The position numbers were made by a program, and so were the translations under genes. A DNA stretch of 50,203 bases from Candidatus Poribacteria bacterium (GTDB lineage Bacteria; Poribacteria; WGA-4E; WGA-3G): NCBI GenBank assembly GCA_022828145.1, contig JAJEJA010000066.1, positions 1 through 50,203 on the forward strand. Reading direction: 5' to 3'. A model generated the notes under the pieces. That model had not been told where the DNA came from. It was given only the letters and a program-made list of their open reading frames with translations, and searched no databases. Shown piece by piece: positions 7,817 to 17,059 of this stretch; the first letter of the stretch is position 1, and each line of letters opens with the position of its first letter.

Positions 7817-9694
7817 ATGCGTTTCTACATAATCCTATTGCTCTGTTTATGTCTGGTTCCCAATCTTTACAGTCAGACTTTCTACGATGTGAGTGATCTT
7901 GCAGGGGTTGTTCAAAGAGAAACGCCAATTGATGAAAACTCTGGGACCTGGATGGGTCCCGGAGCCGCCTCTGCAGATTATGATAATGATGGCTGCTGGC
8001 TTGACATTTTCGTTGTTGGTGATGGGGGGCTACCAAATGCACTTTACCACAATAACGGTGATAGGACATTTACCGACATAGCAGAGAAAGCAGGGGTTGC
8101 ACATACTCCAAATGGACGCGGATGCGTCTGGTTTGACTATAACAATGACGGTTGGCGCGACCTCTTCGTTACCTGTGCAGGACCAAACTTTCTCTTCAGA
8201 AACAACGGAGATGGAACTTTCACAGATGTCAGCCAATTAGCGAGAATCACCAATGAACTGCACGGCACCAATGCAGCAGTCGCTGACTACGATCACGACG
8301 GTTGGCTTGATATTTACATCACAAATTGGGGACGTCCTGCATCACTTTTAGTTTTTGATCCTGAGCCGAGGACAAACGTCCTATACCGGAACCTCGGCAA
8401 CGGTTCATTTGAGGATGTCGCTGTTGATGCTGGCGTGGCTGATGATGGTATCGGATGGGGTGCCGTTTTCTTTGATTATGATGGTGATACCTGGCCGGAT
8501 ATCTTCGTCGCAAATGACCACGGTCCCGATAAACTCTATAGAAACAGAGGTGACGGAACTTTTGATGATGTGTCCGAACAGTCTGGAATCGTCACGCTCA
8601 TCAGAGGTAAACCCACAGGTGCAATGGGACTTTGTGTCGGCGATTACGACAATGATACTGACCTCGACCTATTCGTCACAAACTATGATGAAGACCTGCT
8701 GTGGCGTAATAACGGTGATGGCACATTCACCAACGTTGCAGAACAGGTCGGCGTAGCAAACGTAGGTGTAGGGTGGTATGCCACTTTTGTTGATTATGAT
8801 AACGACGGTTGGCGCGACCTATACGTCGTCAATGGAAATGTTGATAATTCACAGAAAACCAATCGCAACCGTTTATACCATAACAATAGGAACGGCAAAT
8901 TTGTGGATCGTTCCGATTCCTTAAATACAACTGTTGATGCAGTCGGACGGGGCGCAACAGCTGGTGATTTTGATAACGATGGGGACGTCGATTTTTTTGT
9001 CGTCAATAACACTGGCAATACACTCCTAATTAATAATATTGACCCCCCTTATCCGACCACTCCATCTATTCGTGCTTCAAACAGAGCCAAAAATGAACGT
9101 TTCAGAATTAGGTTGATCGGAACAGAAAGCAATCCTGACGGAATCGGCACACGTGTTACGGTCAGAAAAAACAACATCATTCAAACGCAAGAGTTAATAT
9201 GCGGTACCGGGTTTCTCGGTAGTGACAGTTTAGAACTTCAATTTGGTCTTGCAAGTTCATCTAAGATCGATTCTATAACGTTGAAGTGGCCATCGGGAAT
9301 TGTTGAAACTTATGAGAATATCCATGCTTATGATCTATTTGTTTTTACTGAGGGGGGTGATGTCCTGACACCCGTTGAACCTGCAGGAAAACTGAGTACA
9401 ACATGGGGAAAAGTTAGAAAAGCAGAGGTATTTCAAAACTATCCTAATCCATTCAATCCAGAAACGTGGATTCCTTATAGACTATCAGAATCAAGCAATG
9501 TCAATGTCTCCATATTTTCCGCATCTGGAGAATTAGTGCGAATGTTTAAACTCGGTCATCAGACACACGGTGAAAATAAGTTGTATTGGGATGGCAAGAA
9601 TACTGCCGGGGAAACTGTCTCAAGTGGAATCTATTTCTATCAATTTGAAGCGGGGAATGTCAAAAGCGTGCGGAAAATGTGGTTAATGAAGTAG
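7817..9694 (+). CDS. Secreted FG-GAP/VCBS repeat protein with UnbV/ASPIC domain and C-terminal sorting cassette
   Basis: An 18-residue signal peptide (ending LYSQ) is followed by seven or so FG-GAP/VCBS repeats (residues about 50-400) with Asp-rich DYDNDGWxD loops that normally bind calcium in a beta-propeller. Next come a UnbV/ASPIC domain (about 430-508; IGTRVTV, LKWPSG), the VEPAGKLSTTWGKVRK motif (about 519) and an FlgD-Ig-like cassette from about 541 (YPNPFNPETWIPYRL, YWDGKN, SSGIYFYQF). Family members (CRTAC1-like) are extracellular. Start chosen at 7817 because AAGGAGG lies just upstream and the signal peptide begins there; the open frame extends 54 bases further 5' into the previous gene. 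Confidence 0.88.
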   Translation: MRFYIILLLCLCLVPNLYSQTFYDVSDLAGVVQRETPIDENSGTWMGPGAASADYDNDGCWLDIFVVGDGGLPNALYHNNGDRTFTDIAEKAGVAHTPNGRGCVWFDYNNDGWRDLFVTCAGPNFLFRNNGDGTFTDVSQLARITNELHGTNAAVADYDHDGWLDIYITNWGRPASLLVFDPEPRTNVLYRNLGNGSFEDVAVDAGVADDGIGWGAVFFDYDGDTWPDIFVANDHGPDKLYRNRGDGTFDDVSEQSGIVTLIRGKPTGAMGLCVGDYDNDTDLDLFVTNYDEDLLWRNNGDGTFTNVAEQVGVANVGVGWYATFVDYDNDGWRDLYVVNGNVDNSQKTNRNRLYHNNRNGKFVDRSDSLNTTVDAVGRGATAGDFDNDGDVDFFVVNNTGNTLLINNIDPPYPTTPSIRASNRAKNERFRIRLIGTESNPDGIGTRVTVRKNNIIQTQELICGTGFLGSDSLELQFGLASSSKIDSITLKWPSGIVETYENIHAYDLFVFTEGGDVLTPVEPAGKLSTTWGKVRKAEVFQNYPNPFNPETWIPYRLSESSNVNVSIFSASGELVRMFKLGHQTHGENKLYWDGKNTAGETVSSGIYFYQFEAGNVKSVRKMWLMK

Positions 9695-9760
9695 AAGTTA
9701 TCTTTTGTCTGAATCGTGCATGAGTACACAGAACGAAGCTGATCAAAAGGAGAAACACCA

Positions 9761-10528
9761 ATGACAGACTATACAGAAGAAAGAAGAATATCTTCAGTCC
9801 CCGCAGACACACACATATATTACCCAGATACGGATGGTAAACCCATGGCGGTAAGCGACCTTCATAGAGATATCCTCTTTGGCACCATAGAAACACTTAA
9901 GGCACATTTCAAACAGCATCCAGATGTCTACGTCTCCGGAGATATACTGATGTATTATGTGAAGGGAGACCCGCGTCAAGTGGTCGCACCGGACGTATTA
10001 GTCTCTTTCGGATTAGGTAAAAAACGCCGAAACACATATCTTGTTTGGGTTGAAGGTAAAACGCCTGATTTTGCGATGGAGTTCAGTAGCAAAACCACTT
10101 ATAATGAAGATTTAGGACCTAAAATGGATCTTTATGCTTCTTTAGGAATCCAAGATTATCTTTTATATGATGCGGAAGGTCTATACCTGCCATCACCCAT
10201 AATGGGTTATACATTAGTTGATGGTAAATATAGTCCGCTTACCGGTAATAGGGATGGCGGTCTACATTCTGCCGTGCTGGGTTTAGATTTTCATGTGAGT
10301 GATGAAGGCTTAGGATTATATGATCCTGTTGCGGAGGCGTGGCTGCAGACCCCAGCCGAATCAGCCGAAGCACGCGCGGAGCAGGAAGCAGAACGCGCTG
10401 AACAAGAAGCAGAACGCGCTGATACTGCCGAAGCACGCGCTGAACAAGAAGCAGAACGCGCTGATGCCGCTGAAACGGAAATTGCCAAACTACGAGAACA
10501 ACTTGAACGCCTACAAACACGCACCTAA
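9761..10528 (+). CDS. Uma2 family (DUF820) PD-(D/E)XK nuclease-like protein with coiled-coil tail
   Basis: Residues 1-185 are a Uma2/DUF820 domain, with VVAPDVLVSFG and AMEFSSKTTYNEDLGPKMDLYASLGIQDYLLYD supplying the D...E-x-x/K-type restriction-fold motif (PDV, EF, K). The tail, from about residue 200 to the end, is a charged coiled coil built from near-perfect repeats of AEARAEQEAERA, encoded by near-identical DNA repeats at 10365-10480. The biological role of Uma2 proteins is unsettled. ATG at 9761 follows AAAGGAG. It is cytosolic and sits alone among large exported-protein genes, so it is probably an insertion rather than part of their function. Confidence 0.85.
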   Translation: MTDYTEERRISSVPADTHIYYPDTDGKPMAVSDLHRDILFGTIETLKAHFKQHPDVYVSGDILMYYVKGDPRQVVAPDVLVSFGLGKKRRNTYLVWVEGKTPDFAMEFSSKTTYNEDLGPKMDLYASLGIQDYLLYDAEGLYLPSPIMGYTLVDGKYSPLTGNRDGGLHSAVLGLDFHVSDEGLGLYDPVAEAWLQTPAESAEARAEQEAERAEQEAERADTAEARAEQEAERADAAETEIAKLREQLERLQTRT

Positions 10529-10577
10529 CACGAAAACTATGTGATAAGTGAAAATCTATCAAAAGGAATGTAATTGA

Positions 10578-12614
10578 ATGGAATTAGTTAAACGTAAGTA
10601 CAGTCCAGTATTTACATTTAGATTCTGTCTCGTATTGTTTTTTTTCATTATTCCTGTCGTGACATCTGCACAAACTGCTAACAATCAAAATACAATACTC
10701 ACCTTCTCTATAGAAGAAACACCTATACATGTTGGTGATACGTTTACGTTGCATCTGAATGTAGAAAATATCACCGACTTGGCAGGATGGCAATGCGATA
10801 TTGAATATGATCCTGCAACACTTAATGCAGATGAGGTAATCGTCAGCAATTTTCTGGATGTGGAAGATGTGCTATCGTTCAGCCTACCCGCTGTAATAGA
10901 CAACGTCACGGGAAAAATTACAAATATCAATGCCGTAAGAACTGCGTTGGGTGGTACGAGCGGTACTGGCAGTTTATTTTCAATCACCTTCACCGCAAAG
11001 ACAGTCGGTGAAAGCCGAGTTACCCTCACTAAGTTTCAAGCAGGAACACCAGAAGACCCAATCCAACTGAATATCCCTGAGATTACAATAGATGTCGTTG
11101 AGATCCCTGATGATGGCGTAAATAATAACAGTCAAACACTGTCCCTTTCATCAGATGTCCATTCTGTTAGTGTTGGAGACACATTTACACTTCATCTCAA
11201 CGCGAATCAGTTCGCTGACCTATCCGATTGGGAATGTATACTTCTGTTTGATCCCAACATACTTGAAGCAACTGAAGTACTTGAAGGTGATTTTTTGAAA
11301 GAAGGAGATGTATCAACTCGCTTTCGAAATAGCAGAATTGATAACACCGCTGGTGAGATTACGGGTCTGAGTGTTACTCGTCTTGCAGAAAAAGGTGTAA
11401 ATGGTTCAGGTAGATTGTTGTCAGTCGTATTTACTGCTAAGGCAATTGGAAAAGCGCGAGTGACACTTAAGAACCTATATGCATATTCCAGCGATTCAGA
11501 AGAAATCCTACTGGATATTCCTGAGCTTATCATAACTGTAACGGAGCTGAATAGTGCGATCCTTTCCTGTTCAATAGATGAAGTTCCTGTTCGCGTTTTA
11601 GATACGTTTACACTAAATCTCAATGTAGAAGACGTAACTAATTTTGCCGGCTGGTTTTCCGATATTGCATTTGATCCAGCTGCCCTTCAAGCAGTTGAGG
11701 TAAAGGAAGGTGACTTCCTCAAAGAAGGTAGTTCGGAGACCTACTTTCTTAAAGGAACAATCGATAACATAGTAGGAGAAATCAAAAATGTAGGTTCAAT
11801 CCGTCTTAAAAGTAATGGCGTAAGCGGTACAGGTAAACTGCTATCCATAACATTTACCGCAAAAACAGTCGGGGATACACACATCAGATTTATAAACCAC
11901 GCTGCAGGCACAAGCGACTTGCAGATAATCCGTTTGAATACTTCAGCATGTGTTATAAGCGTTGAAGAACGTGTTATTTTAATTTGGGATGTGAATCAGG
12001 ATGGACATGTGGATATTTTAGATTTAATGCAAATATCACAATACTTAGGAAAAGATGCGGCTCTTTCACCTGAGTCTGACGTGAATGCTGATGGCATAAT
12101 TGGCATTTTAGACCTTATCTTAGTCGCACAACATATTGGCACAACAAACGGTTCCGCGCCAACCTTAACTGCTGAACGTGTTGAGGCAATAGACAATAGT
12201 GAACCTATCCAAGAAATGATACAAACATGGATATCCAAAGCACAGTTACAGAATGACGGTTCTACTGTTTACCGAGAAGGTATAGCCAATCTTCAAAAAC
12301 TTCTAACATCGCTTATACCTAAAAAGACCATGCTGCTTCACAACTATCCGAATCCGTTTAATCCAGAGACCTGGATACCTTATCAATTGGCGAAAGCCGC
12401 TGATGTGCAGGTGACAATCTATGCTGCGAACGGTAGGATAGTAAGAACGTTGGTTTTAGGTCATCAGGAAGTGGGAGATTATAAGAGTCGGAGTAGAGCA
12501 GCATATTGGGATGGTAAAAATAGCAGCGGTGAACCTGTAGCAAGCGGAATCTATTTCTATACCTTATCCGCAGGAGATTTCACCGCAACACATAAGATGC
12601 AAATTTTAAAATAA
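10578..12614 (+). CDS. Exported protein with three cohesin-like domains, a dockerin and C-terminal sorting cassette
   Basis: Signal peptide (about 1-31, ending TSAQ). Three tandem cohesin-like beta-sandwich domains begin near residues 40, 185 and 325; each opens with VGDTFTLHLNV-like and AGWQCDIEYDP-like motifs. Residues about 470-530 form a type I dockerin with two calcium loops (DVNQDGHVDILDL and DVNADGIIGILDL), followed by a linker and the FlgD-Ig-like cassette (YPNPFNPETWIPYQL from about 588 to the end). Cohesin-dockerin pairs assemble cellulosomes in clostridia; carrying both in one chain suggests self-assembly or a surface polymer. No enzymatic domain is present. The ATG at 10578 follows AAAGGA with a long spacer. 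Confidence 0.85.
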   Translation: MELVKRKYSPVFTFRFCLVLFFFIIPVVTSAQTANNQNTILTFSIEETPIHVGDTFTLHLNVENITDLAGWQCDIEYDPATLNADEVIVSNFLDVEDVLSFSLPAVIDNVTGKITNINAVRTALGGTSGTGSLFSITFTAKTVGESRVTLTKFQAGTPEDPIQLNIPEITIDVVEIPDDGVNNNSQTLSLSSDVHSVSVGDTFTLHLNANQFADLSDWECILLFDPNILEATEVLEGDFLKEGDVSTRFRNSRIDNTAGEITGLSVTRLAEKGVNGSGRLLSVVFTAKAIGKARVTLKNLYAYSSDSEEILLDIPELIITVTELNSAILSCSIDEVPVRVLDTFTLNLNVEDVTNFAGWFSDIAFDPAALQAVEVKEGDFLKEGSSETYFLKGTIDNIVGEIKNVGSIRLKSNGVSGTGKLLSITFTAKTVGDTHIRFINHAAGTSDLQIIRLNTSACVISVEERVILIWDVNQDGHVDILDLMQISQYLGKDAALSPESDVNADGIIGILDLILVAQHIGTTNGSAPTLTAERVEAIDNSEPIQEMIQTWISKAQLQNDGSTVYREGIANLQKLLTSLIPKKTMLLHNYPNPFNPETWIPYQLAKAADVQVTIYAANGRIVRTLVLGHQEVGDYKSRSRAAYWDGKNSSGEPVASGIYFYTLSAGDFTATHKMQILK

Positions 12615-12644
12615 ACTACGTGATTTAGTAAGGAGAAACAAGAA

Positions 12645-15600
12645 ATGAAGATAGTAAAAAGTGTGGTTATTGTTAGTATTTTTTTTATGTTCCTATTGAA
12701 TTTTCAAAGTGCTGAGGCACAACAGGGCATTGCACAACAGGCTTATGCAATAATGGAGAATAGCTGCAATGGATGTCATGGTGAAGGTGGTGCTTACACG
12801 GAGCAATTACTTATACAATATCCAAATATTATTGATGATGGTTCTGTCATTCCTGGGGACCCTGTTAATTCTGAGTTCTATAAAAGGTTAATCGAAACTG
12901 ATGTCGTAAAACGTATGCCCTTCAACAGTGAGCCATTGTCACCAGAGGCAATTGAGACGATCCGTCAATGGATTTTAGCAGGAGCACCTGATTGGAATGT
13001 TGCTCCTCAACATGATCGTAACTTCATTACCACTGATGCGATGCTCGATGCCATACAACAGCATTTAGACACATTGGCAGCATTTGACCGTCCTTATGCA
13101 CGGTATTTTACAATGACACATCTTTACAATGCAGGTGAATCCGATGACACGCTCGTTGACTATCGGAACGCGCTTTCAAAACTGGTAAACAGTCTCTCTT
13201 GGGGGTCAGATATTATCAACCCGGTACCTATTGATGCAGAAAAGACAATCCTCTACATTAATCTACCGGATTACGAGTGGGAGGTCGGAACGAATCGATG
13301 GACACAGATTGAAGAAGCATATCCCTATAGCATTGAGGCCAGTATCGAAAAAGCATCTCCAGATAATATTGAACGTATTCAAGATAGACAAAGATTGCTT
13401 ACAAAACTGACAAATTTGCGTGAAGCGATGGCGTGTAATGTGCCGTTTGTCCATGTGGATTGGTTTCTGGCAACTGCATCCGTGCCACCACTTTACAACG
13501 ACATCCTTGGGCTACCCGATACAGACCGCGCGTTGGAAACCGAACTTGATGTGGATGTTGCTGGGAATCTACAAGATGCTCCCGGTATTCGCGTCTGGCG
13601 TGCAGGATTCAACGATTCTGGTGTTTCCCAAAACAATCGGGTCGTTGAACGTCACAGGTCTCGAGATGGAGCGTATTGGAAAAGTTACGATTTTGCTGGA
13701 AGTGCAAACACACAAAACGTCTTTGACTATCCGCTTAACTTTACACATGATGGTGGCGAAATTATCTTTAACCTTCCGAACGGTTTGCAAGCATACTTTC
13801 TCGTGGATGCTAATGGTAATAAACTTGATGTCGCTCCGACAAACATCGTTTCCAATCCTGCTGCAAGTCCGCCAGATGTACGTAATGGAATTTCATGCAT
13901 CGGTTGCCATACAGAAGGGATGAAGACGTTTGAAGATGAGGTGCGTGCAGTAATACAAGCGAAGACGAACCTACCTGATAGAGACCATGCGTTACGCCTA
14001 TATGTAGAACAATCTGAAATGGATGCACTTGTAAACAAGGATGCAGAACGTTATAGGGTAGCACTTGAAGCGACAGGTGGTGACATTAAAGATATTGAAC
14101 CTGTGCACCGTTTCTTTGATGCATTTCAAGAACCTGTCAGTGTAGCACACGCTGCAGCCGCTGTCGGACTAATTACAACAGACTTCCTTAAAAGGATAAA
14201 CGATGATCCGCGTCTACAAGATTTAGTACAACTGACAGTCGAAAATGGACGCATGAAACGAGATGATTGGACAGCAAAATTCGAGGATGTTATTTCTATT
14301 GTCTATGATGACATCCGACCTGATGAACCTGAAGACAGAGACGATGAGATAAGCGGTATCGTTATAATCCCTGACCTAAACCTACGCAGCGCAATAAGAA
14401 GTACACTCAACATGGCACCCGATGCTACTATTTCCAAGGCGGATATGGAAAGGTTGAGGATTATTGTAGCAGATGATCAAGGAATTACTGACTTAAGGGG
14501 ACTTCAATTTGCAACAAACCTTGAACGGATAGAGTTTCGACGCAACGCGATCTCAGACTTATCTCCCTTAGCAGGTTTAACTAAGTTGAATAACATAAAA
14601 CTTCGCGGTAATCAAATAACAGACGTTACCCCGTTGGAAAACCTAACCCGAGTGGATTGGTTAGGACTTGAACAGAATCAGATAACCGATTTATCTCCAT
14701 TGACGCAGTTAACAAAATTAGAAGGCATAGGAATTACGGATAATCCTGTAACAGACCTGTCACCCCTTGCAGAATTAACATCTCTACAAAGGATAGATGC
14801 TTGGCGGACACCTATAACAGATTTCTCAGTTTTATCAGCTTTACCACGTCTGAATTGGATAGAATATGGTAACAACAGATTGACAACTGAGCTCCCATCT
14901 TTTGAAGGATTAGCTGCTCTGACGCGATTAGAGATTCATGGATGTAGTCTTTCAGATCTAACCCCATTGGAAGAACTGACCCAATTAGAGTGGTTAGAAT
15001 TAATAAATAACGGGATATCGGATCTGACCCCGCTGAGCAACCTGAAGAACCTAACAACACTGAATCTTGATGCAAATATTATAGAGAATGTGTCGCCGCT
15101 TGCAGGGTTAACCAATCTGGAGGTGTTATACCTGGAAAACAATGTCATTTCAGATGTGACCTCACTCGTGAATTTAACTAACTTGGAACGGTTAGACCTT
15201 CGGAACAACGCGATAACCGACTTCTCATTTATAAGTCAATTATCACCTAATACATTTGTGCGCACTGTAGGGAATCCAGGCTTCCCGACGGGTGGAAGAA
15301 AAATAACAGGACCGTGGTTATGGGTAATAGTCCCGGGCACGCGATTGGATGAAAATACAGACTTTCTATCGCGTGCATCCAGAGGCGCAGCGACAGAAAT
15401 AAAGGTGTCCACCAACGGTGCTGTAGCCGGAAAGGCAGTTGGAGAAAGCGTCTGGACATGGCATCATCTTCAGGCGACTGGGAATAATATCAACAATATG
15501 ACGGAGTCCCTCGGATGGGGAACGGGATCGGAAATATATGACCATATCATTTACGGCTCCGTTATCTTAGATTCTCCGAGCGAACAACAAACAAGAATGT

Positions 15601-16874
15601 TCGTTGGGAGTGATGATTCTGTCAAGGTGTGGCTGAATGGTGAATTGGTGCATAAAGTACTCAGTAATCGTGGTGGAACAAACAATTACGAAGATGTCAT
15701 TCCTGTCACGTTGAAACAGGGACAAAATGCCCTATTAGTAGCAATCGACAACCACGGACACGGTGGGTTCAGCGGGTATTTCGGTTTTGCCCCCGATACG
15801 CAATATACTGTATTCCGACCCGGCACAAGATTCGTGTTTGAAACTGATGCAACAAGTTATGAAGTCGGAGACACGTTCACGTTAGACCTGAAAACAGAAA
15901 ATGTGAGAAATCTTGCTGGCTGGCAAGCAGACCTCGTGTTTAATCCGGATGTACTCAATGTATTAGAAGTCAGCCAAGGTGATTTCCTGATGTCCGAAGA
16001 AATAGAAACCCGTTTTGCTGGCGGTACAATTCAGAACGATAATGGGAAAATCGTCGGTATCAACGCACTACGACTTGATGACAGTGGAGTCAATGGAAAT
16101 GGCACGTTGTGTTCAGTCCGTTTTACTGTAATCGGTACCGGAGAATCTCTGTTAACGCTTGAAAACTTTGAGGCTGGAGATCGCAGTGGTCAACCAATTT
16201 CTTCTGTCACGCCAGAATTCCTCATCACTGTGGCGGGTGACGAACCCAGACTACGAGTAGATGTGAATCAGGATAACATTGTGGATATTATGGATCTGAT
16301 ACAGGTTGCACAATCCTTCGGTTCTAACGCAGCTGACAAACCCAGCTCGGATGTTAACGGTGATGGTATTATTAACATCTTTGACTTAATCGCAGTAGCA
16401 CAGAACTTCGGGGAATCAACTGCGTCTGCTCCTACGTTGGTCTTAATGAAGGAAGGCGCGTTAACACCGGCAAGGGTAAAAGGTTGGATAGATTTAGCAC
16501 AAACTGCAGATGACGGTTCTATTGCTTTCCGTGAAGGTATAGCAAAACTACAGATACTCTTGGAAACAATAACAGTGCCAAATAAAACAAAGTTGCTTGT
16601 TAACTATCCGAACCCATTCAATCCAGAAACGTGGATACCTTATCACCTCGCAGCTGCAACGGAGGTTAATTTGACAATCTATGCTGCGAACGGCACATTA
16701 ATCCGGACATTAGCATTAGGACATCAGCCTGCAGGTATTTATAGAAGTCGTACCCGCGCAGCATATTGGGACGGTAAGAATGAAATAGGTGAACCTATAG
16801 CAAGTGGAATCTATTTCTATACGTTCAAAGCAGGTGATTTCACAGCAACGCGTAAAATGCTAATACGGAAGTAG
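12645..16874 (+). CDS. 1409-aa exported chimera: cytochrome c-like, LRR, cohesin, dockerin, sorting cassette
   Basis: Signal peptide of about 25 residues. A c-type heme site CNGCH (residues 41-45), typical of planctomycete-type cytochrome domains, starts a region that includes a second heme motif CIGCH (418-422). Residues about 573-870 are internalin-like leucine-rich repeats (LTPLxxLTxLxxLxLxxN). A PA14-like segment follows (about 890-1060; SDDSVKVWLNGELVH), then a cohesin-like domain (about 1063-1195), a dockerin (about 1205-1262; DVNQDNIVDIMDL, DVNGDGIINIFDL) and the FlgD-like cassette from about 1320. This may be a surface redox or binding protein; function unknown. AAGGAG precedes the ATG. 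It shares its C-terminal half design with the 20636 protein. Confidence 0.85.
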   Translation: MKIVKSVVIVSIFFMFLLNFQSAEAQQGIAQQAYAIMENSCNGCHGEGGAYTEQLLIQYPNIIDDGSVIPGDPVNSEFYKRLIETDVVKRMPFNSEPLSPEAIETIRQWILAGAPDWNVAPQHDRNFITTDAMLDAIQQHLDTLAAFDRPYARYFTMTHLYNAGESDDTLVDYRNALSKLVNSLSWGSDIINPVPIDAEKTILYINLPDYEWEVGTNRWTQIEEAYPYSIEASIEKASPDNIERIQDRQRLLTKLTNLREAMACNVPFVHVDWFLATASVPPLYNDILGLPDTDRALETELDVDVAGNLQDAPGIRVWRAGFNDSGVSQNNRVVERHRSRDGAYWKSYDFAGSANTQNVFDYPLNFTHDGGEIIFNLPNGLQAYFLVDANGNKLDVAPTNIVSNPAASPPDVRNGISCIGCHTEGMKTFEDEVRAVIQAKTNLPDRDHALRLYVEQSEMDALVNKDAERYRVALEATGGDIKDIEPVHRFFDAFQEPVSVAHAAAAVGLITTDFLKRINDDPRLQDLVQLTVENGRMKRDDWTAKFEDVISIVYDDIRPDEPEDRDDEISGIVIIPDLNLRSAIRSTLNMAPDATISKADMERLRIIVADDQGITDLRGLQFATNLERIEFRRNAISDLSPLAGLTKLNNIKLRGNQITDVTPLENLTRVDWLGLEQNQITDLSPLTQLTKLEGIGITDNPVTDLSPLAELTSLQRIDAWRTPITDFSVLSALPRLNWIEYGNNRLTTELPSFEGLAALTRLEIHGCSLSDLTPLEELTQLEWLELINNGISDLTPLSNLKNLTTLNLDANIIENVSPLAGLTNLEVLYLENNVISDVTSLVNLTNLERLDLRNNAITDFSFISQLSPNTFVRTVGNPGFPTGGRKITGPWLWVIVPGTRLDENTDFLSRASRGAATEIKVSTNGAVAGKAVGESVWTWHHLQATGNNINNMTESLGWGTGSEIYDHIIYGSVILDSPSEQQTRMFVGSDDSVKVWLNGELVHKVLSNRGGTNNYEDVIPVTLKQGQNALLVAIDNHGHGGFSGYFGFAPDTQYTVFRPGTRFVFETDATSYEVGDTFTLDLKTENVRNLAGWQADLVFNPDVLNVLEVSQGDFLMSEEIETRFAGGTIQNDNGKIVGINALRLDDSGVNGNGTLCSVRFTVIGTGESLLTLENFEAGDRSGQPISSVTPEFLITVAGDEPRLRVDVNQDNIVDIMDLIQVAQSFGSNAADKPSSDVNGDGIINIFDLIAVAQNFGESTASAPTLVLMKEGALTPARVKGWIDLAQTADDGSIAFREGIAKLQILLETITVPNKTKLLVNYPNPFNPETWIPYHLAAATEVNLTIYAANGTLIRTLALGHQPAGIYRSRTRAAYWDGKNEIGEPIASGIYFYTFKAGDFTATRKMLIRK

Positions 16875-16957
16875 AGGCGTTAAACCTAATGGATAGTCCA
16901 GACTAAACTTGTGGGTATAAGTAATAATCGGGAATCGGCCAGTTTTATATAGTTGGC

Positions 16958-17002
16958 CTCCTACCAATAGCAGTCCATGGGTAGGAGCGATCTCCGAATC
17001 GC
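16958..17002. repeat. Inverted repeat plus palindromic REP-like element
   Basis: CTCCTACC (16958-16965) pairs with GGTAGGAG (16980-16987), immediately followed by the palindrome GCGATCTCCGAATCGC (16987-17002). The CTCCG loop core is the same as in the hairpins at 1156-1210 and 42252-42268. It lies in the 185-base gap between two exported-protein genes and may act as a transcriptional attenuator or be a dispersed REP. Confidence 0.6.
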
Positions 17003-17059
17003 GACCTTTACCCGAAGAATTAGAATGGATTATCTACTAAGAAGGAGAATTTGACTATA

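Noticed and set aside
10365..10480. Regular short repeats that could suggest a CRISPR or satellite
   Set aside because: They are in frame and encode the coiled-coil tail of the Uma2 protein; no spacers.
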